Source: a virus
Direction: 5' to 3' (one strand)
Length of the DNA: 41,856 bases
Virus record (IMG/VR): IMGVR_UViG_3300023223_001075
Location: 1-41,856 of that record
This document shows, in pieces, positions 21,076 to 30,014 of this stretch. The position numbers were made by a program, and so were the translations under genes. The notes below the pieces were generated by a model. It saw only the letters and a program-made list of their open reading frames with translations, ran no database searches and was not told where the DNA came from. Positions within the stretch are counted from its first letter, which is position 1. The number at the start of each line of letters is the position of its first letter.

Positions 21076-24000
21076 ATGGCTGATGAGATAATAAAGAACG
21101 TTGTTGATAACCAATATGTAAAGGTTGAGGGCTTAAAGGTACTGAATGTTGGCGATGATGTCATATTAACTAATAGCACAGGCAATCTAATTATTGCTGA
21201 AACTGATGTGCTGAAAGGTATTATTAATAAATTGAGTACAGATACTAATGTTTCCAACTTTATAATACATGATATTAATGATATAGCGCTATTTACCGTT
21301 AATGGTGCTGGAGATGTTGGTATTGGAGGTGATCCTTTACCACTTTCAAAGCTGCATGTGGAAGCTGGTGCATCAGGTGTTGCGGCTCCTGCGTTAAATA
21401 GTGTTATGACTTTGGAGAGTGCAGCAGATGGTTTCTTATCCCTTCTTACTCCAAATGCAAATTCAAGTGGCTTACTTTTCGGAAATGTTTCAAACAACGC
21501 AGCAGGAAGTATTAATTACAACTCCACCACAGATGATGGTCTTGATTTTAGAGTAAATGGTAATCTTATTGCTTTAGTTATTGACAAAGATAAAAATGTT
21601 GGAATTGGAATATCTATACCTGATGATCTATTGCATGTGCATAAGGCTAGCGCTGGCGCAGTCTCGGCGGTTGCTGGTAGTGTTATAACAGCCGAAAATA
21701 ACGGACCTTGTTCCCTATCGATACTAGGTCCAAACGGTTCCGAAAGGTCTATATATTTCGGTGATCCATCTAGTAATACTAACGGAGGAATCCTTTATGA
21801 TGCTGCTATAGAAGATGGTTTTGAATTTAGGACATTCCTATCAACTAAAATGGTTATCCTAAAAACTGGTGAAGTTGGCATTGGAGTCACCGATCCTGAT
21901 GCAAAACTAGAAGTAAACGGCACTGTTAAAATATCAGATGATTTTACTGTTGCTGTCAGCCTAATTTTTGTCGACAAGAGCAATGGAACTGTTAATATAG
22001 GTTCAGCCGTTACCGGAACAGACAGATTTAATGTATTTGGACCAGGAACAGGAGTGCAACAAGGCATCGCTAGTTTTTACGATTTAGCGGGTAACATAAA
22101 ATTTAGATTCCGAGATGAAATTACTGGGACAGTACCGCCCCGACTAGAAACTGAATCTTCATTAGGTATGGCTTTCAATACCACTACAAATTCTAAATAT
22201 GTATGGTATATAAATGGAACAGGTAATGAAATAATGCGTCTTACTTCTAATGGACTGGGTATTGGTACGTCAATTCCAGACGCAAGTGCATTATTAGACT
22301 TGTCATCAACCACACAGGGATTTTTAATCCCTAGTATGACCTCGTCACAACGAGACGCAATTGCAAGCCCTAAGGCAGGGTTGCTCATAGATAATGTCAC
22401 TACTGGCAGTCTTCAGAGGTTTAATGGGTCCTCTTGGGGGCAGCCTGCACCAAGTGAAAATCTTGCTGCGGTTTTAGCTATTGGTAATCAGTCCGGTGGA
22501 AACAATCTTTTAATGGATAGCGGTGATAAGATTGGTGTGGGCACTCTCACTCCTGCTGGGAAAGTGCAGATAGCAGAAGACGGGTCCTCCGCTACAGTCT
22601 TTCCTGAAGAGCCGTGTCTTGACGACTGGGTGCTTCAAACTAGCGCAGCGGATAACGATTGGGATGACATAGCCTTTGGCAATGGAGTGTTCGTAGCTAT
22701 TTCAGCTACTGGCACCGACCGTGTGATGACTTCAACAGATGGCGTCACTTGGACAAACATCTCAACTCCTCTAGATGGCGTTGCTCTAAAAGGCATTGCC
22801 TATGGTAATGGTCGATTTGTTGTTGTCGCTTTCGGCACTTCTTTTATGACGTCTGATGATAATGGAGCGACATGGACAACAAGAACTATCGGAACGAGTA
22901 ACCAATGGGTTTCCGTTGCATACTCAGTGACTCTAGATAGATTTGTAACAGTCAACGCCAGTGGCCCTGACCCTAAAGCAGCACACTCAGATGATGGCGG
23001 TGAGACTTGGACGGTCGCCGACACTGGCCTAAACAATAACCTGTGGAACGACATCACATGGGGCGAGGTCGGCGGTGGTACGTTCGTCGCAGTTTCAAAC
23101 GATGGTGCCAACAAGATAGCCACATCAACAGATGGAGAAACGTGGACGGCACGCACTGAGCCTACTTCGCATGTCATGCGTTCGGTTACTTTTGGTAACG
23201 GCATCTTCATAGCAGTAGGTGACAATGGTGTGATTGATGGGCGCGTATTGCGGTCAGATGACGGTGGTATTACTTGGACTGATAAAACTGCTGTTAGTTT
23301 AAATAATTGGAGGTCTGTAACCTTTGGCAATGGTCATTTCATGGCTGTGGCAAAAACTGGCACCGGTGACAGAGCCATGACCTCTACAGATGGTCTTACA
23401 TGGATCACTATAGCAACCCCAGCTGATAACAACTGGGAAGCTGTAGCGTTTGGCAATGGTAAATTTGTAGGTGTGTCCAACACTGGCTCTGGTGATAGGG
23501 TGATGACACTCCCCTTGATTGAAGTTTCTGTTTTAGAATTAGTTGAGGATGTTCCAGAAGTATTAGGTGCTTGGGCAAGCGAGACCAGCTCAGAAGATAA
23601 CACTTGGAATGATATCGCTTTCGGCAACGGATTATATGTTGCTGTTGCTGGTGATGGTACTAATAGAGTCATGTCGTCACCTGATGGCGTTACTTGGACA
23701 AATAGAACTGCTGCTGAAGCAAATGATTGGAGAGGCATAACATTTGGAGGAGGCCAGTTTGTAGCCGTTGCTACTTCAGGTACTAACCAAGTGATGACTT
23801 CACCTGACGGCATTACATGGACAGCAAGGTCTATGACCAGTTCTGACTGGCGATCTGTTACATTTGGTGATGGTACATTTGTTGCTATTAGTAGAACTTC
23901 ACTCCCTGATGTTGCAACCTCCCCTGATGGTATTACTTGGACTGATAGAACTTCGGCTGGCCTCTTAGGTTGGCGAGAAGTTATTTTCGTCCCTGAGTTG

Positions 24001-26238
24001 TCATTGTTTGTTGCTGTAGCTGGTGCAAGTTCTAACCAGATTATGACATCTCCAGATGGTATCACTTGGACTATAAGAACAACACCAGACAATTTGGAAT
24101 ACAGGTCGATTGCTTTTGGTAATGAGATCCTGGTAGCAGTTGCAAGTGATGGAACAAATAACCAAGTGATGACTTCACCAGATGCCATTACTTGGACTCA
24201 GAGAGTAACACCTGTAGATCAATCTTGGTTGCATGTTGCATTTGGTAATGGTCAATTTGTTGCGGTTTCAACTTCTGGAACTGGTAGCAGGTGTATGACA
24301 TCAACCGATGGCATCGTCTGGGCATTAAAGACAACGCCAGTGGACAATGCTTGGGAATCTGTGACCTTTGCTAATGATCAATTCGTTGCAGTAGCCACAA
24401 GTGGTACAGGCGATAGAGCAATGACATTGCCCTTGCAAGGCACATCAACTGCAATATTAGATTTGAAGTCAACTACATCAGGTTTCTTGCCTCCTCGAAT
24501 GACAACGATGCAGAGCAATAATATACCATCACCTATTGCAGGGCTATTCGCTTACAATCTTGATACTAAACATAATACCACATACGATGGTACTGCATTT
24601 CGTGAATTATCGCAAACCGCAGTTAATACGGTTGAAATTTTCCAGGAAAGCGATTGGCCAAATGATCCCGTTGCTGGTGTACTAATAATTGATAGTGGAC
24701 GCTATTTGATTAAGGATGGTTACACAACCGGAAATCGATTTGAAATAGCAGTAGGAGCTCAGCTAATTATTGAAGGCGAATCGTTATCACCACTTATTTA
24801 TGTCGGAACCGGTACTTTGTTTTCGGGCACCCCAGAAGTATTTGGAATATTTTCAACCATTGGAGTTTTAGCTGCACCGGGTTCACAATTATTTGATTTA
24901 ACGGCCGCAAATCCATTGACTTCAATAATGATTGTCGAAAGACAAACTCAATTTGTAGCAGTGGCAGGTACAAACACAATTGGTACAATTCAAGGTTTTA
25001 GGGTGCCAGTAATTCAAGCAACAATTTTTAGTGGGTTTCAAGAAGGCATAACATTTATTGATGGGTCAATGCTTTTGGATAATATCAATTTTGCTATGAA
25101 TCTAACTGGAACATCTCCAATAGTAAATTTATCCGGCAATTTTCTTGTTGGTGCAAGTAGATTCTGTGATTATCGCGGGAGTGCCTCACAACCTTTATTC
25201 AATATTGACCCCGCTATTGATGTACCAATATCTATTATTAATAATCGTAATATTTTTGATACTGAATTTTTTGAATCTGGCATAACTGGTGCATTCACGG
25301 CTGTTACAGATGACTCAATTTTTGCTACTTCTATAACTTCGGTAATTGATTCGCCTACTACGCCTGGAATAGCTCGATTTCTATTTACTGCTGGACCGAC
25401 CGTAAATGTCAACCAAGAGGTTATAAACAGCGGATTTGTTACTGAAACTACCTATAACGCGACTGAAATAATAACAGCCACAGATGGTACGACATATTTC
25501 GAAACATCTATTGCCTTTACAGCTACTGATACTGGCTCGTTCTTATCAAATTCTGTTAATATATTTTCAGCATCGCATGGGTTTTCCAATGGGCAAACAT
25601 TACTTATGGACACTGACTTGTCAACTGACTATGATGGTGGTGTAATTTTATACAATGTTACGACTAACACATTCCAAATAAATCAAACCTTTACTACTAC
25701 ACATACAGGAAGCTGGGATACTGGAAGTTTAACCGAAAAAGCTGTAGTCATGACGGTTAAGGATAATCCATCTCAAGGTAGTAGCAAATTTATTGCGACT
25801 TCTTTTGTAAATAATAATACCACAGCAAACGGCTCTATAGTAAATAATACTTTTACTGATATGGTATTTGGAACTGTTGGGAGCGCCTTAAATGTAGGTT
25901 CAACTATTGAGCGTTGGAAATTAATTGATGAAGTTAATGGCACATTTGAATATACAGGATTAGAACCTTTTGACGGTTTGCTCACTTTTGATTTCACGGT
26001 ATCTGCTTCATCTGAACAAGAATTCAGATTTAAATGGGTTGTTGATGAAGGGAGCGGTTTTGGTGACTTAGCGGACAATGTGGAGGCTTTGGCTAGTATT
26101 AAAGATACTGCTCAGAGTGTTACAAAAACATTTCCATTAGCGTGTAATAAAGGTTGTCAGATAAAACCACAAATAACTCGTAATGCAGGTTCTGAAACGA
26201 TAACGACACGTTATGCAACTATTTTTGCAACTCAATAA
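21076..26238 (+). CDS. Giant tail fibre with two seven-bladed beta-propellers (1720 aa)
   Basis: Residues 1-517 are fibre-like with repeated 'GIG...P..KLHV' units (VGIGGDPLPLSKLHVEAG) and ASALLDLSSTTQGFLIPSM. Residues about 518-814 and 833-1120 each contain seven repeats of about 41 residues of the form 'W..VAFGNGxFVAV...MTSxDGxTWT'. Each block starts with an isolated Trp strand and its seventh repeat ends in MTLPL, as in ring-closed propellers. Residues about 1122-1720 contain AILDLKSTTSGFLPPRM, then beta-solenoid-like sequence and a C-terminal beta domain. No S74 autoprotease is visible. The likely role is host receptor binding. There is no clear Shine-Dalgarno before ATG 21076. Confidence 0.85.
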   Translation: MADEIIKNVVDNQYVKVEGLKVLNVGDDVILTNSTGNLIIAETDVLKGIINKLSTDTNVSNFIIHDINDIALFTVNGAGDVGIGGDPLPLSKLHVEAGASGVAAPALNSVMTLESAADGFLSLLTPNANSSGLLFGNVSNNAAGSINYNSTTDDGLDFRVNGNLIALVIDKDKNVGIGISIPDDLLHVHKASAGAVSAVAGSVITAENNGPCSLSILGPNGSERSIYFGDPSSNTNGGILYDAAIEDGFEFRTFLSTKMVILKTGEVGIGVTDPDAKLEVNGTVKISDDFTVAVSLIFVDKSNGTVNIGSAVTGTDRFNVFGPGTGVQQGIASFYDLAGNIKFRFRDEITGTVPPRLETESSLGMAFNTTTNSKYVWYINGTGNEIMRLTSNGLGIGTSIPDASALLDLSSTTQGFLIPSMTSSQRDAIASPKAGLLIDNVTTGSLQRFNGSSWGQPAPSENLAAVLAIGNQSGGNNLLMDSGDKIGVGTLTPAGKVQIAEDGSSATVFPEEPCLDDWVLQTSAADNDWDDIAFGNGVFVAISATGTDRVMTSTDGVTWTNISTPLDGVALKGIAYGNGRFVVVAFGTSFMTSDDNGATWTTRTIGTSNQWVSVAYSVTLDRFVTVNASGPDPKAAHSDDGGETWTVADTGLNNNLWNDITWGEVGGGTFVAVSNDGANKIATSTDGETWTARTEPTSHVMRSVTFGNGIFIAVGDNGVIDGRVLRSDDGGITWTDKTAVSLNNWRSVTFGNGHFMAVAKTGTGDRAMTSTDGLTWITIATPADNNWEAVAFGNGKFVGVSNTGSGDRVMTLPLIEVSVLELVEDVPEVLGAWASETSSEDNTWNDIAFGNGLYVAVAGDGTNRVMSSPDGVTWTNRTAAEANDWRGITFGGGQFVAVATSGTNQVMTSPDGITWTARSMTSSDWRSVTFGDGTFVAISRTSLPDVATSPDGITWTDRTSAGLLGWREVIFVPELSLFVAVAGASSNQIMTSPDGITWTIRTTPDNLEYRSIAFGNEILVAVASDGTNNQVMTSPDAITWTQRVTPVDQSWLHVAFGNGQFVAVSTSGTGSRCMTSTDGIVWALKTTPVDNAWESVTFANDQFVAVATSGTGDRAMTLPLQGTSTAILDLKSTTSGFLPPRMTTMQSNNIPSPIAGLFAYNLDTKHNTTYDGTAFRELSQTAVNTVEIFQESDWPNDPVAGVLIIDSGRYLIKDGYTTGNRFEIAVGAQLIIEGESLSPLIYVGTGTLFSGTPEVFGIFSTIGVLAAPGSQLFDLTAANPLTSIMIVERQTQFVAVAGTNTIGTIQGFRVPVIQATIFSGFQEGITFIDGSMLLDNINFAMNLTGTSPIVNLSGNFLVGASRFCDYRGSASQPLFNIDPAIDVPISIINNRNIFDTEFFESGITGAFTAVTDDSIFATSITSVIDSPTTPGIARFLFTAGPTVNVNQEVINSGFVTETTYNATEIITATDGTTYFETSIAFTATDTGSFLSNSVNIFSASHGFSNGQTLLMDTDLSTDYDGGVILYNVTTNTFQINQTFTTTHTGSWDTGSLTEKAVVMTVKDNPSQGSSKFIATSFVNNNTTANGSIVNNTFTDMVFGTVGSALNVGSTIERWKLIDEVNGTFEYTGLEPFDGLLTFDFTVSASSEQEFRFKWVVDEGSGFGDLADNVEALASIKDTAQSVTKTFPLACNKGCQIKPQITRNAGSETITTRYATIFATQ
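22627..23517 (+). repeat. Coding repeats, propeller A (seven units)
   Basis: Seven units encode blades with the core 'FGNGxFVAV' and 'TSTDGxTWT'. Units begin near DNDWDDIAF, ALKGIAYG, QWVSVAYS, LWNDITWG, VMRSVTFG, NWRSVTFG and NWEAVAFG. The last lacks the TWT strand, which the initial DDWVLQTS strand can supply. Confidence 0.85.
23572..24435 (+). repeat. Coding repeats, propeller B (seven units)
   Basis: Seven units follow the same pattern as propeller A, beginning near TWNDIAFG, DWRGITFG, DWRSVTFG, GWREVIFV, EYRSIAFG, SWLHVAFG and AWESVTFA, with TSPDGITWT at their ends. The first strand WASETS pairs with the short final unit, giving again a closed seven-bladed ring. Confidence 0.85.
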
Positions 26239-26253
26239 TACAATAGGATAATT

Positions 26254-27186
26254 ATGCTACATAATATATTCAACGATGAGGTGAGCGCCCAAGCGGCGCT
26301 TGATGCCGATTTTGAAGACTATAAGACGGCAAATAATTATTCAGCTAGTAATGGGTACTGGATTGTAACCACATCATTGGATGTTGTGGCTCAAAGAGTC
26401 ATTGATGGAAAGTGGCATTATGAAAAATGTAATGACTCCCTAAGCACCCACACAGAAGAAGAATATGATCCTTCATGGGAGATTGCTCCTGAGCCATCGT
26501 CTTTCTTCATGAAGACGAATCTCGATAGTAGCTCAACCTTTGACCCAGCTCTAAATATATCAGCCACATGGGATTATGGAGATGGGAATAGTGATACTGG
26601 TTCTAGTGTTTCACATACCTATACAGATGAAGCCGCATCTCATGACGTTACCATAGATGATATTGATATAACTGCCGTTACGGTAATAAGCGCTACTGGT
26701 GATGGAATCACAGATATTGATGTCACTGGTTTCACCGGTCTAATAACGATGTGGGTCTATTACAACCCATTGCCAAACTTAGACGCTTCAAATTTGCCAT
26801 CACTTATAGACCTAAGAGTTGGTCTTAACAACACTCTAGAAACCGCTGATCTTTCTGGCTCAGACAATATTCAGTACCTAAATTTAAGAACTGGATTATT
26901 GACTGAGTTAGACATTTCTAATTTGACTGCTATGCATCATTTAGAGGTATATGATAATTTGTTGACTAGTATAGATATTTCTAGCCATCCTTTGCTTACA
27001 TATGTTCGAGTTCAAGGGAATGTATTATCTTCTACAAATTTGGCTAAAATCATATCTGATCTTAAAGGCTTTGGAAAGCTTAACGGAACTTTTGAGTTCG
27101 ATGGAACACCCCACATTTCGGCTTTGGATGATTTCAACGGCTTAGTAACTGATGGATGGAGCATAACAGGGAACACACCAGCATGA
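26254..27186 (+). CDS. PKD-like and leucine-rich-repeat adsorption protein (310 aa)
   Basis: Residues about 1-80 are a mixed domain (LDADFEDYKTANNYSASNG, IDGKWHYEK). A PKD/Ig-like domain follows (ISATWDYGDGNSDTGSSVSH, TYTDEAASHDVTI; about 105-145). From about 150 to 290 there are leucine-rich repeats of the bacterial 'LxxLDxSxxxxLxxLxV' type (LTELDISNLTAMHHLEVYDN, LLTSIDISSHPLLTYVRV). This is a protein-binding or glycan-binding surface protein, probably linked to the fibre just upstream. LRR proteins are rare in phage virions. It overlaps the next ATG. Confidence 0.75.
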   Translation: MLHNIFNDEVSAQAALDADFEDYKTANNYSASNGYWIVTTSLDVVAQRVIDGKWHYEKCNDSLSTHTEEEYDPSWEIAPEPSSFFMKTNLDSSSTFDPALNISATWDYGDGNSDTGSSVSHTYTDEAASHDVTIDDIDITAVTVISATGDGITDIDVTGFTGLITMWVYYNPLPNLDASNLPSLIDLRVGLNNTLETADLSGSDNIQYLNLRTGLLTELDISNLTAMHHLEVYDNLLTSIDISSHPLLTYVRVQGNVLSSTNLAKIISDLKGFGKLNGTFEFDGTPHISALDDFNGLVTDGWSITGNTPA

Positions 27187-27422
27187 CTCACACAACTGAA
27201 GGGTTTTACATCTGCACAAATGCAATTGATATATTCCATACATCTGAAGTAAAAGATGGTAGGAATCTAACCACTGGGCAGCCTTATGTCTTATTTGGGG
27301 AAACCGAGGATGAGGTCTTTGGGAAAGCATTTGTTAATCCCACACGAGATATTCACGGTGAATTTGACATGACGGAATTGACCCCCAAATCTGCAGCTGA
27401 TATTATATCAAATAAAATTTGA
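27183..27422 (+). CDS. Hypothetical protein (79 aa)
   Basis: ATG 27183 overlaps the TGA of the PKD/LRR gene; a longer frame from 27156 is unlikely. The product begins MTHTTEGFYICTNAIDIFHT and has a small beta-rich body (RNLTTGQPYVLFGETEDEVFG) and ends in LTPKSAADIISNKI. No family is recognised. It could be a chaperone for the fibre proteins, as small genes after fibre genes often are, or a lysis regulator given the next gene. Confidence 0.6.
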   Translation: MTHTTEGFYICTNAIDIFHTSEVKDGRNLTTGQPYVLFGETEDEVFGKAFVNPTRDIHGEFDMTELTPKSAADIISNKI

Positions 27423-27649
27423 TGCCAGATAACGAAAATCATGCACTCCCAGCCAATCACTACATAAAAGTCAATGGCATGATAGAAGAAAAGGTAGCAC
27501 CCATCAAGGAAGACATAAAGTCTATGAAAACCTCAATAACTCAGATTAAAACAGTTGGCTCATTCCTAAAATGGCTTATTCCTTTGGGTATGGCCGGGAC
27601 GGTGGCTTTAAGCTCATTGATTGCTGGACTTATTGTCAAGCTGCTTTGA
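27422..27649 (+). CDS. XhlA/holin-like membrane protein (75 aa)
   Basis: The first 45 residues are charged and helical (MIEEKVAPIKEDIKSMKTSI then TQIKTVGSF), followed by one strong transmembrane segment (LKWLIPLGMAGTVALSSLIA, GLIVKLL) at the C-terminus. This N-terminal coil plus C-terminal anchor is the layout of XhlA-type phage membrane proteins, which assist cell lysis. No endolysin lies next to it, so the holin reading is uncertain. ATG 27422 overlaps the previous stop in TGATG. Confidence 0.62.
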   Translation: MPDNENHALPANHYIKVNGMIEEKVAPIKEDIKSMKTSITQIKTVGSFLKWLIPLGMAGTVALSSLIAGLIVKLL

Positions 27650-27656
27650 TTGATGA

Positions 27657-27683
27657 TTGACACTAAAACCTTTTTGAGATAAT
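27657..27683 (+). promoter_or_regulatory. Promoter for the protease-capsid unit
   Basis: TTGACA (27657-27662) and GATAAT (27678-27683, 15-bp spacer) lie just before the protease ATG at 27690. With the terminator at 29964-29993 it would make protease, capsid and decoration genes a separate highly expressed unit. The transcript would start at or within a few bases of the ATG and no Shine-Dalgarno is visible. Confidence 0.5.
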
Positions 27684-27689
27684 TACGTT

Positions 27690-28361
27690 ATGGAAATGAA
27701 AAGGATAACAGTTCCTTTTGAGATGAAACAGGTCTCTGAAGAAGGTGAGTTTGAGGGTTTCGCCTCCACCTTTGGAAATGTTGACTTTGATGGTGATGTA
27801 GTAGAAAGAGGAGCATTCGTTGATGATCTAAAGGAATGGAAGGCCAAGGGTCAACTTCCTTTAATGCCATGGCAGCATGATATGCGGGCCCTGGTTGGTG
27901 ACTTTCTTTCTATGGATGAGGTCGAAAAAGGCCTATTCGTTAAAGGTCAATTCTGGGTTGGATCAAAATCTACTGATCTTTCAAAAATGGCTCACAATTT
28001 ATTTGTTGGTACAGGACCTAAGGCGATGTCAATTGGTTTCTCTGTACTGGATTCTGAAGTGAAATTAGTTGATGGCGAAAGAGTCAGGTCAATTTTAAAA
28101 GTTAAATTATTTGAAGTGTCTATTGTTCCATTCGGGGCGAACCCTGAAGCTTTGGTCACTTCTTCAAAAAGTTTAGTCACGCCGGAAGGAATCCCGGTAG
28201 ACAAAAGGTCCTTTGAGAAAATCTTGCGAGATGCCGGACTCTCATGCAAACAGGCCAAAACCCTCCTATCAGGGGGCTATTCTGCGTTGAATCGAGATGA
28301 TGAGATGAATGAATTGTTAGCAGCAATTAAAACCCTATCAAACTCTATTCAAGGAAAATAA
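27690..28361 (+). CDS. HK97-type prohead protease (223 aa)
   Basis: A serine protease that matures the capsid by cutting the delta domain of the major capsid protein. Family landmarks are seen: EGFASTFGNVDFDGDVVERG (about 20-40), the catalytic His in MPWQHD (about 63), catalytic Ser in KAMSIGF (about 113), and LFEVSIVPFGANPEALV (about 143-159). A C-terminal extension (KRSFEKILRDAGLSCKQAKT) may be scaffold-like. ATG 27690 or 27696 may be used. Two bases separate it from the capsid gene. Confidence 0.92.
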   Translation: MEMKRITVPFEMKQVSEEGEFEGFASTFGNVDFDGDVVERGAFVDDLKEWKAKGQLPLMPWQHDMRALVGDFLSMDEVEKGLFVKGQFWVGSKSTDLSKMAHNLFVGTGPKAMSIGFSVLDSEVKLVDGERVRSILKVKLFEVSIVPFGANPEALVTSSKSLVTPEGIPVDKRSFEKILRDAGLSCKQAKTLLSGGYSALNRDDEMNELLAAIKTLSNSIQGK

Positions 28362-28362
28362 A

Positions 28363-29556
28363 ATGGCTGATAAGGATGCATTAGATGCACTCGAGAATAT
28401 CAAGTCTATATTTGAAGACTTTAAAAAAACAAACAATCAGGCAATCGACGACCTCAAGAAGAATAGAGGAGTTGCCGATTTAGAGGCCAAAATGGGCCGC
28501 ATGGAAAAGGATTTAGAAAAACAGGAAAAGATTATCAAGTCTGTTGAAGAATTAGAAGTCCAAATGAAAAGACGCGGTACAGGCGTTGAAGATAAAAAAT
28601 CAGAAGCTAAAGCAGTTTTCGAAGAGTTCTTGAGCAAAGGTCTTAAGAAAATGACTCCTGACCAATTGAAATTACTTTCAGTTCAGTCTGATCCTGATGG
28701 CGGGTTTAATGTCTTGCCTGATACGGGTGGCCGAACAACTGGCAAAATATTTGAAACGTCTCCAATGAGGAGAATTGCAAATGTCCAAAGCATCAATACT
28801 GATGCTCTTGAAGGTAAGATTCAAGACGATGCTCCAGAGGCTAGATTCAGAGGGGAGACTCAACCTGTAACCGACACAGCCAACGCCACATTAGGTGTTT
28901 GGAGAATCCCAGCAATGGAGCTTTATGCCATACCTACGGCAACGGCTAAATTGCTTGAGGACGCAAATTTCAATGTTTCTCAATGGCATGCAAATCTTGT
29001 GTCTGAAGAGTTCATGAGAAAAGAGAATTCATCATTTGTTTTGGGTGACGGTATTATACAACCCCGTGGATTCCTAACTTTCCCTGCATCAGCTGATGCT
29101 AATATTTACGAGAGAGGAAAAATCGGACAAGTTATAACTGAAAATTCATTGACCATCACTTTTGATGACTTGATTGAAATCAATTACAAACTGAAAGAAC
29201 AATGGAGAATGCGCGGTACTTACATGATGAACCGCTCAACGTTCGCTGTTGTTAGAAAACTGAAGGACCAAGAAGGCCAGTACCTATGGCAACCAAGTAC
29301 TCAAATTGGTCAACCTTCTACAATCTTAGGTGCTCCTACGATTGAATTCAACGACATGCCAGATGTTGGAACGGACACATTGGCTCTTGCCTTTGGTGAC
29401 ATGAATGACACCTATCAAATTGTTGATAGATTGGGCATCTCTGTGCTTCGTGATGATGTCACAGACTGGCCAAATGTTCAATTCAAAACACGCAAGAGAG
29501 TTGGGGGCGACGTTGTCGGCTTTGATTCCTTGAAAATCTTAAAAATTAAAGCGTAA
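28363..29556 (+). CDS. HK97-fold major capsid protein (397 aa)
   Basis: Residues 1-100 are a charged coiled-coil delta domain (AKMGRMEKDLEKQEKIIKSV), the built-in scaffold. The shell fold starts around LSVQSDPDGGFNVLPDTGG (about 106-124) and includes RIANVQSINTDALEGKI, a conserved FVLGDGIIQPRGFLTFP (about 226), and the C-terminal AFGDMNDTYQIVDRLGISVL. Length is normal. It follows its protease by one base. The mature N-terminus would lie near residue 100-110, judged from the family. Confidence 0.94.
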   Translation: MADKDALDALENIKSIFEDFKKTNNQAIDDLKKNRGVADLEAKMGRMEKDLEKQEKIIKSVEELEVQMKRRGTGVEDKKSEAKAVFEEFLSKGLKKMTPDQLKLLSVQSDPDGGFNVLPDTGGRTTGKIFETSPMRRIANVQSINTDALEGKIQDDAPEARFRGETQPVTDTANATLGVWRIPAMELYAIPTATAKLLEDANFNVSQWHANLVSEEFMRKENSSFVLGDGIIQPRGFLTFPASADANIYERGKIGQVITENSLTITFDDLIEINYKLKEQWRMRGTYMMNRSTFAVVRKLKDQEGQYLWQPSTQIGQPSTILGAPTIEFNDMPDVGTDTLALAFGDMNDTYQIVDRLGISVLRDDVTDWPNVQFKTRKRVGGDVVGFDSLKILKIKA

Positions 29557-29570
29557 GGAGGCTATAGAAA

Positions 29571-29957
29571 ATGGGAGCTTTTAGAGATCAATTTAATACA
29601 TTAAAAGGTAAACTTGGGGTTGAGCCTCAAGCCCTTGGAGTGGCTACAGCCAACGGTGCAGAGGTTGATATGCAAGGTTTCGAAGCCTTGACATTCTTCG
29701 CTTCACTGGGTGCGCTTGGCGTTGGACTTGTGAAAATTCAAGAGAGTGACACTTCTGGAAGTGGGTTCACTGATGTTACAGATGTGAACGATTTCCTTGG
29801 AACTTCGGCAACCCCTGCATTAGTGCAGAGTGATGTCGTTTCAATTGGATACGTTGGGAACAAACGCTTTGTTCGTCCTGTGATCGTACTCACTACTGGC
29901 GGCGACGTAAGTTGCCCTGGCATTTTGGGTTATCCCCACCTAGCAACCGTCCAATAG
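29571..29957 (+). CDS. Capsid decoration-like protein (128 aa)
   Basis: A beta-rich protein with AEVDMQGFEALTFFASLGAL, VKIQESDTSGSGFTDVTDVN and GYVGNKRFVRPVIVLTTGGD. The layout 'E..TVF....S..VK..ESDD..G.FTDV.......V.IGY.GNKRYVR' is common in proteins coded directly after HK97 capsid genes, which act as head decoration or head fibre parts. SD GGAGG lies before ATG 29571. A strong terminator follows its stop. Confidence 0.75.
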   Translation: MGAFRDQFNTLKGKLGVEPQALGVATANGAEVDMQGFEALTFFASLGALGVGLVKIQESDTSGSGFTDVTDVNDFLGTSATPALVQSDVVSIGYVGNKRFVRPVIVLTTGGDVSCPGILGYPHLATVQ

Positions 29958-29963
29958 GACGTT

Positions 29964-29993
29964 GGGGAGGGTTAACGCCCTCCCCTTTTTTTT
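29964..29993 (+). terminator. Rho-independent terminator after the head unit
   Basis: A perfect 8-bp stem GGGGAGGG (29964-29971) and CCCTCCCC (29978-29985) with a 6-base loop is followed by eight Ts (29986-29993). This is the only textbook intrinsic terminator recognised in the genome. Confidence 0.93.
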
Positions 29994-30014
29994 CTTTATT
30001 TCAAGGCACGAAAA

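Noticed and set aside
22800-24188. Two long minus-strand frames (176 and 284 codons) opposite the propeller region
   Set aside because: They mirror the repeated codons of the propeller blades on the plus strand; they have no ribosome-binding sites and give Val/Pro/Thr-rich sequence with no domain.
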